This document shows positions 33,401 through 48,400 of a stretch of DNA of 64,000 bases, one piece after another. Within the stretch, counting starts at the first letter, position 1. Every line of letters begins with the position of its first letter. Under the pieces are notes generated by a model. It ran no database searches, was not told the DNA's origin, and saw only the letters and a list, made by a program, of their open reading frames with translations. The position numbers and the translations under genes were made by a program. Source of the DNA: Poriferisodalis sp965221195 (GTDB lineage: Bacteria; Actinomycetota; Acidimicrobiia; Acidimicrobiales; Poriferisodalaceae); assembly GCA_965221195.1 (NCBI GenBank), contig OZ244864.1:2170001-2234000 (forward strand), given 5' to 3'.

Positions 33401-36400
33401 TTCCAACACCACCGTGATGTCTTTTGTGCCACCGTTTTCAGCGATGTCACCCGCAGCGGCTAGCAGCCGCACCGGTATCGCACCGTCATTATCAAAAATT
33501 GGTAGCAACACAGCATCAGATATGAACCCGAACTCGGCTGTCTGCGAAGTAGGAATGTCCAACAACATACTCAACCGCTCAGTCGACTCATCATCCATGT
33601 CATCAGTCGGTGTCAATGTGAACGTCACCGCCCCGCTCGCTTGGCCCGCCGTTATGGTGATTACGTTCGCGTCTGTGAACGTTCTCACAATGCTGCGCGG
33701 ATCTCCGGCGATCACCTCCCGTTCCACAACTGTCGTGTCCACCACTTCCATGTAATCAACACCTTCGGTTGCGCTGTCACCGAGGTCGCCGACTACTAGT
33801 TTGAACGAAACGTCTTGGGTGAATCGTGTATCACCAACAATCGTGGCGGTGACTTTCACTTTCTTAGCACCACTATTTTCGCGTACGAAGGTTTGTGTAC
33901 CTGCAGTGTCAGCGTCAGCGTCGAAACTCAACCTTAGCCGTGTCACCACATCAGCAGCGTCAATAATGAACAAACTCGCGGGCGCAGCTTCGTAAAACAA
34001 ATTTCCATCCACCACACCCAACGTGAAACCATCCACGGTGCCTGAAACAGATAAACGCTCAGGATCACCCTCATCAGTGTTATCAACAGTAGGTGTCAAA
34101 ACAAAATCCGTGTAACCACTCAACCGACCGGCAGGAATCGTAACCATTATAGTATCGACTGTCGCGTAATCAGTGCCTTCAGTAGCGGTATCGTTGGCAC
34201 TGTCACCCACCGCCACCATGATCGTCGTGTCAGTGCTCAACGCTGCGACTTCTTGCCTCACCGCTGTGAAATTTGGCGTCACCGCTGAGTTTACTGTGCC
34301 GCATTTCAGTTTTTGACCTTGGAAAACACCGCCCGGGTTAGAATCACCACCGGTTTCGGTGAACGGGGGTACTTGCAGCTGTTCAAGGGTCACACAATCA
34401 GAGTGTTCAGCTATATCACCGATCAAACTGGCGGTCACACGCACTGTTTGAGGGCCACCGTTCTCGGCTATCAGTTGTTGGCGACCAAACGTGTCAGGAT
34501 TAACAACAGCATCCAACGCTATCCGTGTCGGCGCGACATCACCGTCAGTAATAGTAATATGAGCTGTGTAAAACCCGTCCAAAACATAACCGTCAGGCAA
34601 ATCACCTAACTCCAACGTCACCGACTCTGTTGGTTCCACCAACATGTCTTCAGTAACGCGAACCGATAACCTGCCGAAAGTTTGACCCGCTTTGACCGCA
34701 ATGTTGCCTACAATCACATTATCAACCGACCGACTAAAATCATCGTTAGTAGCAGTACCGCCAGCAATACGGCGAACCGGGAACACAACATCAGCAGACG
34801 CCGGGCCGGCTAACAGCATCCGCAACTCAAACGAAGCACCCTCAGACACAGTAATATCATGATCCAAATTATCGAACTCTTTATCATTGACTTTGATTAT
34901 CCCGTCGACCACATACAACTCAACACCCACAGAAATTAGACTGTCGTCGTCAACAATGAACACCGCTGCCGGTTCCACAGGCACACCCACCAACGTGCCT
35001 GCAACAGATATCGCTTCCTCATTCTCCTCGTCATTATCATCTGTACGTGTCAACGTGAACGACGTCGCACCGCTTTGCGCACCAGCATCAATAGTGATCT
35101 GCTGATCGGGTACCGCGGTGTAATCAACACCCGCAGTCGCAGAATCGCTAGTGGCGCCCACTTTGATATTGATAGTACGATCAACACCGAAACGTGCCGC
35201 ACCAACAATCGTAGCGGTCACACTCACAGTAGTAGTCTCAGAACCGCCTTCAAACACCCTAGACTGTGCCCCTACAACATCGCTCTCAGTGTCAACAGAC
35301 AGCACAATTTTAGAAGGCAACACCGCGCCGTCTGTGGCATCATCGTCGGTGATCGCGAACGTAAACGGTCCACCAGACGGTGTGGCAATAACAACACCCC
35401 CCGTGCCCGCAGGAGCACGAGCACCCGTACCATAAGCTACTTGCACAGACGGTGGGGCGGCCACATCATCATCAACAGCGGTGAACCGCAAAGTCGCCCG
35501 CGACGCTCCCGCCGCTAAGCGCAGCGCCGGGTTTTGTGTGCTATGCGGCGCAGCAGTAACCAAACTCACACCCGTTTGAGAAGACGGTTGCAACGTCCAT
35601 GTGTAATCGGTGGTCACGGTCGCACCGGTTACTGTTAACGGTACTGTCACCACCTCGCTGGCTGCTAGGGTGCGGCCTAAGGTGACTACGAAATCTTTCG
35701 TGCCGCCGTCTTCAGCCACATCACCTGCGGTAGCGTTCAACACCACCGTGGTGTCATCATCATCTTTCACCACCACTGATGCTGTGTTCGCGTCAGAATC
35801 CACTGTGTAACCATCACCGGGCAACAACGTCATGGTTACCGTGCCGTCAGGTTCATCAACACTGTCACCCACAGTAGCAAGCCTATAATTCTGTTTCAAA
35901 GCATACATTGCCAGGTTAGCAACAGTAGCGTTTTCATCGGTAGCCGACAGGTAATCACCACCACCTGTAGCGTCAGTGTAACGAACATTAACCGACCGGT
36001 TCCCTCCTGAAGCACCTTCCACCGACAAACCAACACTAAACGTAGCCACCGTACCTTCGGTGACTGCTGGGCCTGCTGTTATCGAAATCTCCGGGAACGC
36101 GTCAACAATAAACAACCTCTCACCCTCAGCAGCTTGGCTAACACCGCCACCTAGATTAGTAGCCGTCACCGTGCCCAAACCAATAACCACGTACTCCTCA
36201 CGCTCACCAGCATTATCAGCATCAGCCGACAACGTGATCCGCACCGACCGTGCCGCAGTACTGCCACCAGTGAACGTCACCGCACCGTTAGAAACATTCA
36301 AATTCGCACACGTCACACCTGTCGGCAACGTCGTCGGACATGTCAACGTATAATCAAGGCCACGAACCGCTGCACCGCTCGACGTCAACGGCACCACCAG

Positions 36401-39400
36401 CTTCTCACCGTCAACCAACCGGCGTGCCAACGTCAACGTGTACGTCCAGTTAGAACCCTCAGCCACATACCGGCCCGCAACCCGCGACAATCGCAAAGCA
36501 GTTCTATCATTATCATTCACAGTCACCGACGCTGTGTTAGCAGAACTATCAATCGTGTAATCAGTGCTTGACTGTATCGTTACTGTCACCGCACCGTTAG
36601 GCTCATCGTTTCTATCTGCAACAGTCGCGACGGTGAACGTGGCTGACGTTTCCCCCGCTGCGATAGTCACCGTACGCGTACCCTGGTTGCCTGTTGTGAC
36701 GAAATCGCCACCATTAGTAGCATCAGCCACCGACACTGACACTGCTAACGCTGCTGACGGTGCGGCATCCACCGACACTGTAAACGACGCTGCTGTACCC
36801 TCAGTAACCGCTGTGCCTGCTGTGATAGACACCTCAGGCAACGTCGCACCAGGATCGTTAATCGTCAGCACCGCTGCGTTGTCGGTACCTGAAGCGCCAC
36901 CTGAAAGACCAGTACCCGAACTCGCGTTGAGTGTGCCCAAATTGATGTTCACCGTCTCACCGGTAGCCTCAGTGGTGTTATCAGTGCTAGCGGTGAGCGT
37001 GATTGTCACCTCACTCGCCGCGGTGCTACTACCAGTGAACGTCACCGTCGCGTTACCAGAATTTAGGTTCGCGCATGTCACACCCGTAGGCAGTGTAGTA
37101 GGACACGTCAGCGTGTAATCGGTATTCCTTGTGGCGGTGTCGCTGCTAGCAAACGTGAGCGGTACCGGCAGTGTTTCGCCTGTGATGAGCGCTCGGCTGA
37201 GTGTGAGCGTGTAATCCAACGTGTTGCCCTCAGCGATAGCAGAACCCACCTCACGGGTGAGCGTGACTCTGGTTGGGTCATCATCAGTAACCGTCACCGC
37301 AACGGTCTGGTCAGCTAACCCGCTGTAATCGCTATCGGTAGAGGTAACAGCGTGGGTGAGCGTTACTGTGCGCGAGCCACCCAAGTTATCAACGTTATCG
37401 TTGCGACCTGTCACCGTGACTGTTTGAGGTGTTTTCCAGTTTGATCTGGTGAACGTTAGTGTCTCGGTGCCACTACCTGTAGTGCCCACATCAGGGCCAT
37501 CTATCACCGCTGCTGCCGACGCGCTAGAAGTGATAGTGACTGTCACATTCGCGCTCGGCCGAGAATCTAACACCACGGTGTAAGTATCAGTACCCGCGTT
37601 CTCAGAAACCGTGGTGTCATCTGCGGTTTGGGTGATGGTCACACCCGCCGCTGGATCATCGATAGTAACCCGTGCGCTGCGCTCAGCAGCAACCGTTGAG
37701 TGTGCTAGGCCGCCGTCCAAGTTAGTAGTTTTAGCGGTGAGAGAAACCGGTGCGAGACTGACATTGATGGTCTCATCGGTTTTGTCGCGGTCTTTGTTGG
37801 TTGTAGCAGCGAACGTGATCGTAGCTGTTTGTGCGCCTGCGCCGCTGAACCGTATGATCACTGCTTGACGGTTATTAGCACGCAACGACCCACTCGGCAA
37901 CCTCATTGTTGCACCGATACCAGAAGCTGACCACGTCGCTTCACGAATCTGCAGGCGGGTTTGTTGCAACACCGCACCCGTCGGGCTCACCAGACTCAAC
38001 GGCACCTCAGCTACCTCACCAGACACCAACGCTCTCGACAGTTGCACAGTCACCGTTGTGGTGACTGATGGGTCGCCTTCAACCAGCCTGCCGCCACCCG
38101 ACAAGCTCACCGATGTGGGGGTGTTATCTACCACGGTCACATCAAGCGACGGCCCGGTTGTGCCAGACAAATACCCTGCAGACACCGAGTGCGTAACCGT
38201 AAGCGTACGGTCAGCTGTTTGATCGGTGCTATCAGCCGTAGCGGTCACTGTTACTGGTTGTGGTTGCCACCAGTTAGACGTGGTAAACGTCAACGCTGCT
38301 GTGCTGCCAGGGTTACCGCCAGCAGTGTTGACTTGCAACCCTTCTGGCGCGGTAGCAGTCACCGTCACCGTAGCCGACGGCGCAGTAGCGAGACGCACCG
38401 AATACGCATCGCCTTTTGTGTCACCCTCAACCGCTTTAGTGTCACTACCAGTATGAGTGAGCAGCACTGCTGCGGTCGCGCCGTCATCATCGGCGATAGT
38501 CACCGTCACAAACTCAGACACATCATCAGCAGTTTCAGATGGCACCGCACCGCCATCAACATCAGTACCGCTACGAGTAGCGAACTGATGGGCACTACCC
38601 AACGCGATCTTCACAGTCTCATTAGCATCAACAGTTGCGTCATCTGTAGCGGTCAACACCAACGTCGCCACCGCGCTCGCATCGGTGCCACCGGTGAACA
38701 CTAACACCGGTGCGTTGCTTGTCAGCAGCGCTGTTGACAGCACGCTCACACCAGTGTTAATGCCCTCACCAGACTTGAGCGCCAGCGTGTAATCAGTGCC
38801 CAATGTAGCCGAACCTGAGATAGCTAACGGCACTTCCACAACCTCACCAGCGGTGAACCCGCTGCGCCCAGCCGCCGTGACTGTTATCTCAGTTGTGCCG
38901 CCAGTTTCGCGAACCGACAACGACTCCAACCCACCTGCTAGATCAATCTCAAACACTGTCGCGTCATCATCAACTAGCACCACCTCCACATCAGCCACCG
39001 ACACCTTCGCGTCCCGCACACTAGTTGTCGTCACCGTATGGCTAATCGTCGCGGTGCGTGAACCCGCCGGATCATCGGTCTTGTTCTGCTGTGTGGTGAG
39101 CGTCACTTTTTGTGGCTGATTCCAGTTTCGTGGAGTGAAATACAACGTCCCACCAGCCTGCGTCACAGGGTTATCAGTGTTAATGTTGCTAGTAACCGAC
39201 TTCACCGCCACCACACCCGTATCACTACTCGATGCTTTCACCGTTACTAAACCAGCAGGCGCACGACTCAACTGCATCGTATAGGTACCCGAAGCCCCCT
39301 CAGTGATCTGTAGTTCTGTTGTGCTTAGGGTCGCCGGGTCAGTGTTACTATCAGTAATCTTCAACGTTTGAGTGTTAGGAATACTCACCGTAAACCCATT

Positions 39401-42400
39401 GGGTAACTCGCGAGCTTGATACCTAGACGTATCAGCCGGCAACGTCAAAATAACTGTTTCATCCAACCTGTCGGCGTCAGCTAACGCTGTGAACACCAAC
39501 ACCGCTTCGCTAGCAGTCACAGACGCCTTAGACGTGGATTTCAGTTCAAACGTGACCAACCCAGACGCAGCCCCCGCAACTAACCTCACACCCTCAGGCG
39601 CCGGATCCGACAACTCCACCTTAAAATCAACCCCAGCCGTACCACCCGAGTACTCTATCGGCACCGCCAACACCTCACCCCGATCTGACCCACGCGTTAA
39701 CCCACGCGACAACACCACCGACACTCTGGCCGTATCAGAACTATCCCCCTCAGTCAGTGTTGTGTCCGACGCTGTTAACGTCACCCCCACCGACGCGCCG
39801 TCAGCATCATCATCATCGGTGACAGTAACGGTGATTGTCTCCTCACCCACCGCATTATATTTCGTATCAGACGACGTGACAGCATGAGTGAGCGTGACTG
39901 TGCGTTTATCACCAGTGTTATCAACATTATCGTTCACACCAGTCACCGTCACCGTCTGGGCTGTATCCCAGTTTGTTGTGGTGAACGTGAGTGTTTCCGT
40001 AACCGTCGGGTCATCTGGGTTCGGTGTATCAGGACCGTCTATCAGCGCTGCTGACGCTGCGCTAGACGTGATCGTAACAGTCACATTATGCGTTGGCTGA
40101 GAATCTAACACCACCGTGTACGTATCAGTACCCGCGTTTTCTGTTACTTCGGTGGCTGCCGGTGTGCCTGACTCAGTGATTGTCACACCAGCAGTGTCAT
40201 CATCAGCGATAGTAACAGTCACAGTAGACGGAATGCCAGCAGCATACCCAGCAGGCAACGTCCCTAACTCCAACACTACTGTCTCAGAGTCCTCATCCAC
40301 CTCGTCATCGGTAGCAGTGAACGTCAACGTACCAGACGTCTCCCCGCTCGCAACAGTAATAACACCGCTAGCAGACAAACTATAATCACCAGCCGCAGCG
40401 GTGCTAGCAGACCCTGCACGCACCGGAACTGTTACGTTCGCTGCTGGCGCCGACGCTAACGTAGCTGTCACCGTCAACGTACCACCCTCAACGACAGCAC
40501 CTTTATTGTTCACACTCAACGTCACGGGCAACGCATCGTTGATAGTTAGCGCCGCTGCATTATCAGTACCCAAAGCGCCGCCATGTAGGTTCGTACCCGA
40601 ACTGCTATTTAGCGTACCTAAGTTGATGTTTACTGTTTCACCACTGGCCTCAACAATGTTATCGGTAGATGCGGTGAGTGTGATCGTCACCGATCTCGCC
40701 GCGTTAGTGCCACCAGTGAATGTGACTGTGGGTGTGGTAGCGGTGTTCAGATTGTTGCATGTCACCCCTGTCGGCAAGGTTGTGGGACATGCCAGCGTGT
40801 AATCAGTGTTCCTTGTGGCAGTGTCGCTGCTAGCAAAGGTGAGTGGTACCGCCAGTATTTCGCCATCAACCAGCGCCCGACCTAATGTGAGGGTGTAATC
40901 CAACGTGGCACCTTCGGTGACAGTACTGTCGCTAGCACGAGTTAGGGTGACGGTGGTCGGGTCGTTGTCTCGGATAGTTGTTGTCACTGTGTCTGTTGTG
41001 CCTTTGGTTGCACCATTAGGTGCTGTGCCTAAGCTTACGGTCAACGTTTTAGCAGGCTCATCAACATCATCATTAACATAAGGAATCTGCAATTCATGGG
41101 TTAACTGTCCGTTAGCTTTCACTGTGTAACTGTTAGCCGGTGTGTAATCAACGTTTGCTACCGCTGTAGTAGGCTGCGGATACGACAACGGGAACACCAA
41201 ATCTCGACCTGTCAAAGCATTCAACCTGATAATCAACGTTAAAAGACCTTCACCTTCAAGGTAGATAAACGAACTGCGCGTAAAGTTCGCTTCAACAGAC
41301 GCAGGCGCATCATACACCTTATACGTCACCGTCCCCCCACGCCCATCATGTGTTTTTAACACAATCGTCTCATCACCGGCTTCTGTCTCATTATCAGCCG
41401 TCACCTCAATAATCAACCCAACACTGTCACGCGTGCGGGTAGCAAACAACTTTTTATCAATACGAATCACAGGATTACTCGTACCCGCAGTGTTCAACAC
41501 CGTCACACCCGTGCCACTCAAATCCGCATCAAAAACAAGCGTGTAATCGGTGCCACGCGTAGCGGTACCAGACACAGCAACCTCAACATCTACTGTGTCA
41601 GGATCATCAGCCGTCAACGCTCGTGACAACGAAAAATTATGTCGTAAAGTTGTTGTACCCTCAGGCACCCGCAACGAAGACAGCGCAGTCAACGTCAACG
41701 TTGGTGGTGCCGGTGTAGGCGTCGCTGTCACCGTCGCCGACGCTGCACCCAAAACCGTACCCGCAACAGCGCGCACCTCAAAACTATAAACAGTACCGTT
41801 ATCCAACCCAGTCACCGTGTGAGTAACAGTGTCAGCATCACTATTGGCAATCGCAGCCCACTCACCCCAAACAACAGGTGAACCCGTACCCTGACGGTAC
41901 TCATAGCCAGTTATCGCATCTTGATTCGGATCAGCCCAGGCTAACGTCACCTGCGTGTCACCAGCAGTCGCAGCCAACCCAGATGGTGCTGCCAACTCTG
42001 TAACATCATCATCATCAGTAATCGTCACAGTAGTAGTTTTAGTAGCACCAACCGTGTAACCAGCACCATCAACAAACGTCAAAACAACAGTCTCATCATC
42101 ATCATCAACACTGTCATCTATCACAACCACCCGAATAGTAGCCCGATTCGAATTAGCCGGAACAGTGGCTGTTCCCGACAACGCTGTGAAATCACTACCA
42201 GAGTTAGCAGTGCCGTCGACAGTGTATTTGATGTCCAAATTCTTGATAGGAGCCGGCACCGCAGTGACCGTCACACCTACCGTGCGCCCACCCGACGCTT
42301 CCGTCGCAGTGTAAGCTGCTTTAGCGAACTGAACAGTCGGCTTAGCAGGATCATTAATCGTTATAACCGCCGCGCTGTCAGTGCCTGTAGCGCCGCCGTC

Positions 42401-45400
42401 TAGTTTCGTACCCGAGTTGGCATTAAGAGTGCCCAAACCAACATTGATTGTCTCACCGCTATCCTCATCAACATTATCAGCAGCAGTCGTTAGGGTGATC
42501 GTCACCGCCCTAGCAGTATTACTGCCACCAGTGAACGTGATAGTGGGTGTGGCGGCGGTGTTGAGATTGTTGCATGTCACCCCTGTAGGCAACGTAGTGG
42601 GGCACGCCAACGTGTAATCAGTACCCCGAGTGGCTACACCACTACCACTACTGAACGTGAGTGTTACTGGCAGTATCTCACCGGTTACTAGAGCACGACC
42701 CAATGTGACCGTGTAGTCAAGTGTTTCGCCCTCAACATATGTGCTGCCAGTGTCTCGTGTGAGTGTGACGGTGGTAGGATCATCATCGGTAACAGGAACC
42801 GTCACATCAGCAACGCTGAAGTTGTTGTAGCGAGTGTCACTTGACGTGACGGTGTGTGTGATAGTTGAGCTGCGACCCGGTGTCGGGTTGTCGCGGTTGT
42901 CGTTTTGGCCGGTAACAGTGATCGTTTGCGGTGAGTTCCAGTTGTCGGGAGTGAACGTTAACCTCTCAACCCTAAACGGTGTCGTTGGGGTGTCGGGGCC
43001 GTCGAGAAGCAACGCCGCGGCAGTACCCGACGTCACGGTGACTGTCACATCAGCAGTCGGCTGACTGTCTAGCACTAGCGTATAACTATCAGTGCCACCA
43101 TTCTCTGCCACTTCAGTAGCTGCTGGGGTGCCCGACTCGGTGATAGTGACACCGGCTGTGTCATCATCGGTGATAGTCACATTGAACGTGTTGTCAGCAA
43201 TGTTGTTATCACCATCACGGGACACCGACGCACCGCCATCAACATTCGTGCCCAGCGACGTGTCAGCCAGATCGCCTAATGTGACAGTCAACGTTTCAGA
43301 CGTACCCTCAGCAACACGGTCATCGGTAGCAACCAGTGTGAGGGTGGCTGTACGCGCTGCTGCGTTCTCGAAGGTAACAGTCGGTGTCAAACTAGTTTCA
43401 CCCGTAAGTGTGACACCAGTGTTCAAGCTGTCACCAGACTTGAGTGCTAACTTGTAATCGCCTGCGCTGATACCAGCACCAGAAATTAGTAGCGGAACAT
43501 CAATCTGCTCACCAGCAGCCAGCGCTCGGCTTAATGTGATTGTGAACTCGGCGCTGCGAGCAGCAACCGACTCCGAGCTGTCTTCTGCGATGGCGCCGCT
43601 ATCAGTGCGAGCCACAGTTACCACAGTCGGGTCGCTATCGGTGATGCTCAGCTTGGTGTTTGTGAACGTCACGTTCCCTAACGTGCCGGTCAACGACACA
43701 ACTTCCGGCTGCTCATCTGTGGTGTCTGGGGTTGGGGTGAACGTGAACGTCGCCGACCCCGACTCTGCACCCGCCGCGATAGTGATCGTCTGATCTGCGA
43801 CCGTCGTGTAGTCAGTGCCCGCAGTAGCGCTATCACTGCTAGCACCGACAGTCACACTCACATCCTGGGCAACCCCGAACCTTGTGCTGTCAGTAATCGT
43901 CGCGGTCACTTCCACTGTTTTAGCGCCACCATCTTCTGCCACACTGGTCTGTGTGCCGTCGGTGCCAGTGTCAGTGTCGACGGTGAGGGTGATGGCCGAC
44001 GGTGCGTCATCGTCGTCAATCACCGTCACATCAACCGTTTCCAACCGACGGTTGAAAGCAGGGTCATCAGACGTCAACCTGTGAGCAATCGTGCCTGTAC
44101 GCTGATCATTAGGATTATCAACAACATCATCCTGGGCTTGCACCCAAACCGTTCGAGCACCATCCCAGTTACCCGGAGTGAACGTGTAGCTCAACGACAA
44201 ACCGAACCCAGACGTACTTGTACTAACCCACGCCCCAAACGGTAACCGCGAAGACACCGTTACAACAACATTAGCCAACGGCCGGCGGCTCAACTTGACA
44301 GTGTACCGGTCTAGTTTCGCGCTCCCACTCTTCTCGGTTACGACTGTGCTGCCACCAATCTCATCGAACACCAACCCCGCCGTAGTAGGTGTAGGCTCAT
44401 CATCTTCAACAATCACAACCACATCATTAACCGACCTACCAGCATATTCACTGTCAGTTGAAGTCACGGTGTGGCTGATAGTCGCTGTGCGATCACCAGG
44501 ATTATAAACATTATCGTTAACACCTGTCACCGTCACCGTCTGCGCGGTATCCCAGTCGCTGTCAGTGAATGTGAGTGTGGCAGGCGAAACAGTCGCCGCA
44601 GACACTGTGTTTGATTCGACCTTTATAGTTACGTTTGCTGACGGTTGGGTGTTCAACTTCACCGTATAAGTATCAGTACCCGCGTTCTCAGAAACTGTTG
44701 TGGCACCACCAGACTCCACAACATTCACACCCAAATCAGCATCAACAACAACAAACCTCGCCGACCCCGACGGTGTGAAACCGCCACTCACATTCGTCAA
44801 ACGCTGCGAAACATTGAACTCATCAGCCAACGTAACATTCACAACCTCATCACTAGCATCCGCATCACCCACACCAACACCATCTTTATCAGTAGCTGGC
44901 GTGAACGTTACCGTCGCGGTTTGCGCGCCCGTATTTGCAAACGTCACCACAAGCTGCTCACGATTACCGAACCTTCTAGCCGCCGCCGTCAACGTATCAA
45001 CACTAATAGACGTGCCAGTACCAGCAACACTCCAATCCACAAACCGATCCTGCGCTGCCACACCAGGCGCAGGACGTTTACCAGACACCAACGGCGCCCC
45101 AGAAGGACTAAACAAATTCAACGGCACCTCCACAACCTCATCAGCCACCAACGGGCGACTTAGCCGCACCGTCACCGTGACACCAGAAGACGACGTATCA
45201 GCTTCGGTAAACGAACCACCACCCGACAGAGTCACCGACGTTTTATCATCATCAACCACCGTCACCTCCAACACCCGCGCGGAGACACTCCCATACTTCG
45301 GCGACACACCACCCGAAGACGACACGCTATGAGTCACATCCACCACAAGATCCGCCGCATCAACAGCGTTGTTCACACCCCTAACAGTCACCTGCTTCGC

Positions 45401-48400
45401 AGTTGACCAATCATCTGCAGTAAACGTCAACGACCCACCCGACGACACTGTCAACGCTGAAGTCGTACCAGAAGACACAGCCACCGTCACTGTTTCGTTA
45501 GCTACCGGGGCTGAAGCTAAACGCACACCATACGACAACGTGCCCGCGTTCTCACCCACCACAGCAGCACCAGACAAACTCAAACGCACACCAATATCAT
45601 CATCAACAATTGACACCGTTTGCGACGTCACCAAAGCGCGACCCACCGCAGCACAACGCGTACCCGAACACGCCCCACCAGCCAACCCCGACGACCGCAT
45701 AAACCCATCACCAGCCTTCGGACTAGCAACATCAGAAACATCCGCAATCGACAACACCAACCGCTCATTTGTAGTATCAACATCATCCAACGCCGCAACC
45801 GTTAGCACCGCCTCACGCGCGGACGGACCCGTAAACGTCACCTCACCCAAACCAGCCACCGTCGCATACGACACACCCTGCGGTGACCCCGACAAAGCCA
45901 ACGAGAAATCAGTACCCAACACAGCACCCGCCGCTTTCAACGGCACCGTCAAAGTTTCACCAGCTACCAGCGTGCGACCTAACCGCACCCGCACCGACGC
46001 TGTATCAGACCCATCAGCCTCAGTCGCAGACAAATCAGGGGTAACAGCCGCTAACAACTCCACCGGTGTCGGATCATCATCAACAATCCTAAACGGCACA
46101 TCAGGCACCTCCAACCCCTCATACAACACAGGACTGTTAGTGCTATAACTCGCAGACGTGTACACCTTCCAGCTAATCACACCCTCATGAAAACCACCCG
46201 GCGCATCAGCCACATCATAACGATCAGAAATCACCGTAAACGTCGCAGACTTAGACCCATCCCTGAAAAAGTACTTAGGCTGAACAGTCGCAATCGGAAA
46301 CGACGTAGTATCCAACACACCCGGCGTGCGAGTAAGCCTAGACGACCGCAAAGCAACCGAACCCACAACCACCACCGTCTCAGACGGATTCTTGTTCTTG
46401 TCCAAAGTAATAACCAACGAATCACGATTACCCAACCGATTCTCACGCGTAGCACGCTCCAACATCTCCAACCTGCCACCATCCACCTCCACCGACAACC
46501 CAGTACCAACAAGCGTATTAGAAGCAACAGCATCAACAATCGTCACCGTAGCAGCGTTATCGGTACCCGCAGCGCCGCCACCAAGATTCGTACCAGAACT
46601 ACTATCAAGCGTTTCCAAGTTGATATCAACTGTTTCACCACCTGACTCAACAGTGTCATCAGTGATAGCTGACAGCGTGATCGTCACCGTCTTAGCCGCA
46701 CCAACACCACCAGTAAACGTGACCGACGCTCGGCGAGCGTTAAGACCCGAACATGTGACACCCGAAGGTAACGGACTCTCACACGCTAACCCAAAATCAG
46801 TAAGATCAGCACTGCCTATAACCCGCAACGGCACCACCAGACTCTCACCAGACACTAAATTACGACCCAACGTCACCGTATAATCCAACGATTCACCCTC
46901 AGTGACAGTACTACCAGACTCACGCGTGAGCGTCACCGTCGTCGCGTCGTCATCGGTGATGCGAATGGTTTTACCAGTCAAGGCGAGGCTGCCGGAGGTG
47001 CCAGATATTGACAACTCTTCGGTGGGTTCGTCGGTGGTGTCGTTCGTTGGTGTGAGCGTGAACGTCACCGACCCCGAATCAGCGCCTGCAGCAATAGTAA
47101 TAGTCTGATCCGTCACATTTGCGTAATCAGTGCCCTCGGTAGCACTATCACTGCTAGCGCCAACTGTAACTGTCACGGTCTGGGCTGTAGCGAAACGAGT
47201 CGCACCGTTCACCGTAGCGGTTACCCGCACAGTCTTCGCATCACCACCTTCGCTTACCACACCTTGGTTACCGTTTGCACTGGTGTCAGCGTCCACGGTC
47301 AAAGTGATGCCTGTTGGGGTGGCATCATCATCGGTGATAGTGATGGTTGTTGCTTTAGTGGTGCCAAGCGTATACGCGTTGTTGGCAGTGAGCGTCACAA
47401 TAATGGTTTCGTCATCATCGTCGATGTTGTCGTCGGCGACAACCACGTCAAAAGTTGTGCTAGATGCGTTCGCAGCGATAGTTGCAGTGCCAGTCAACGC
47501 TGTGTAGTCGGTACCAGAAGTGGCAGTACCAGTAACAGCATAGTTGATCGTAAGCTCAGCTGTCGGCGCAGCCGACGCGTTGATGGTTACTGTGACAGTG
47601 CGGTTAGTTGAAGCTTCTGTAGCTGTGTAGGTGGCAGCAGCGAACTGAACAGTAGGTTTAACAGCTGCTGTTCCTTCTACGGTGAATGGTTGCGACAAAG
47701 CGTAGAACGGTAGACCGGTTTTGTCTGTGCCGCCGTCGCTGCGGAAAAACCCGCTACTCAACGTGCCGAAGTCGCTGCCTAGCTCGCCTGTACCAGCAAC
47801 TTGTGTGCCTAACTCGAAGCCGTTGCGACGGTTACCGCCAGCAGCAGTTCCTGTGTAGTAACTCTGGAAACTCGCGTCAGCAGACAAATCAGTAACAGTG
47901 CCGTCCTCGTTGGTGGGGCTGTTGTCGTCGTCCCAGGTGTTGTCCCAGAAATCGCTGTAGTTATCAGCGGCTTTGTGACCGTCAAGCCAATAGATGGCCT
48001 CACCCGCACCATCATCAGTAACATCAGCATCGTTATGGGTGTCGGCGTCTACGGTTGGTGTGCTGGCTACTGCTCGGAAGAAACCTGCATAAGGCACCAA
48101 ACTTGCGTGCCCCGTTGCAGCGTGGGAGCGCACGAAACCGTCGTACACACCAATATCAGCAGAGCTAGCATCACGCGAACCAGACGTGGCGAACAACAAA
48201 CGGAATGTGCCACCGGCAGACACCGCAGACGGTTTGAGTGCCCAATCGACTGGCACCGAAACAGGCCCAGTCTCATCGTCTAAGATCGCGAACCCGATTG
48301 GTCCACCCGAGGGTGTTTCGATAGCCACATTAGTACCCGAAGGTGCCCGCGCGCCCGTAGCGTAATTGACTGTCACATACGGCTGGGTACGTGTTGAGTT

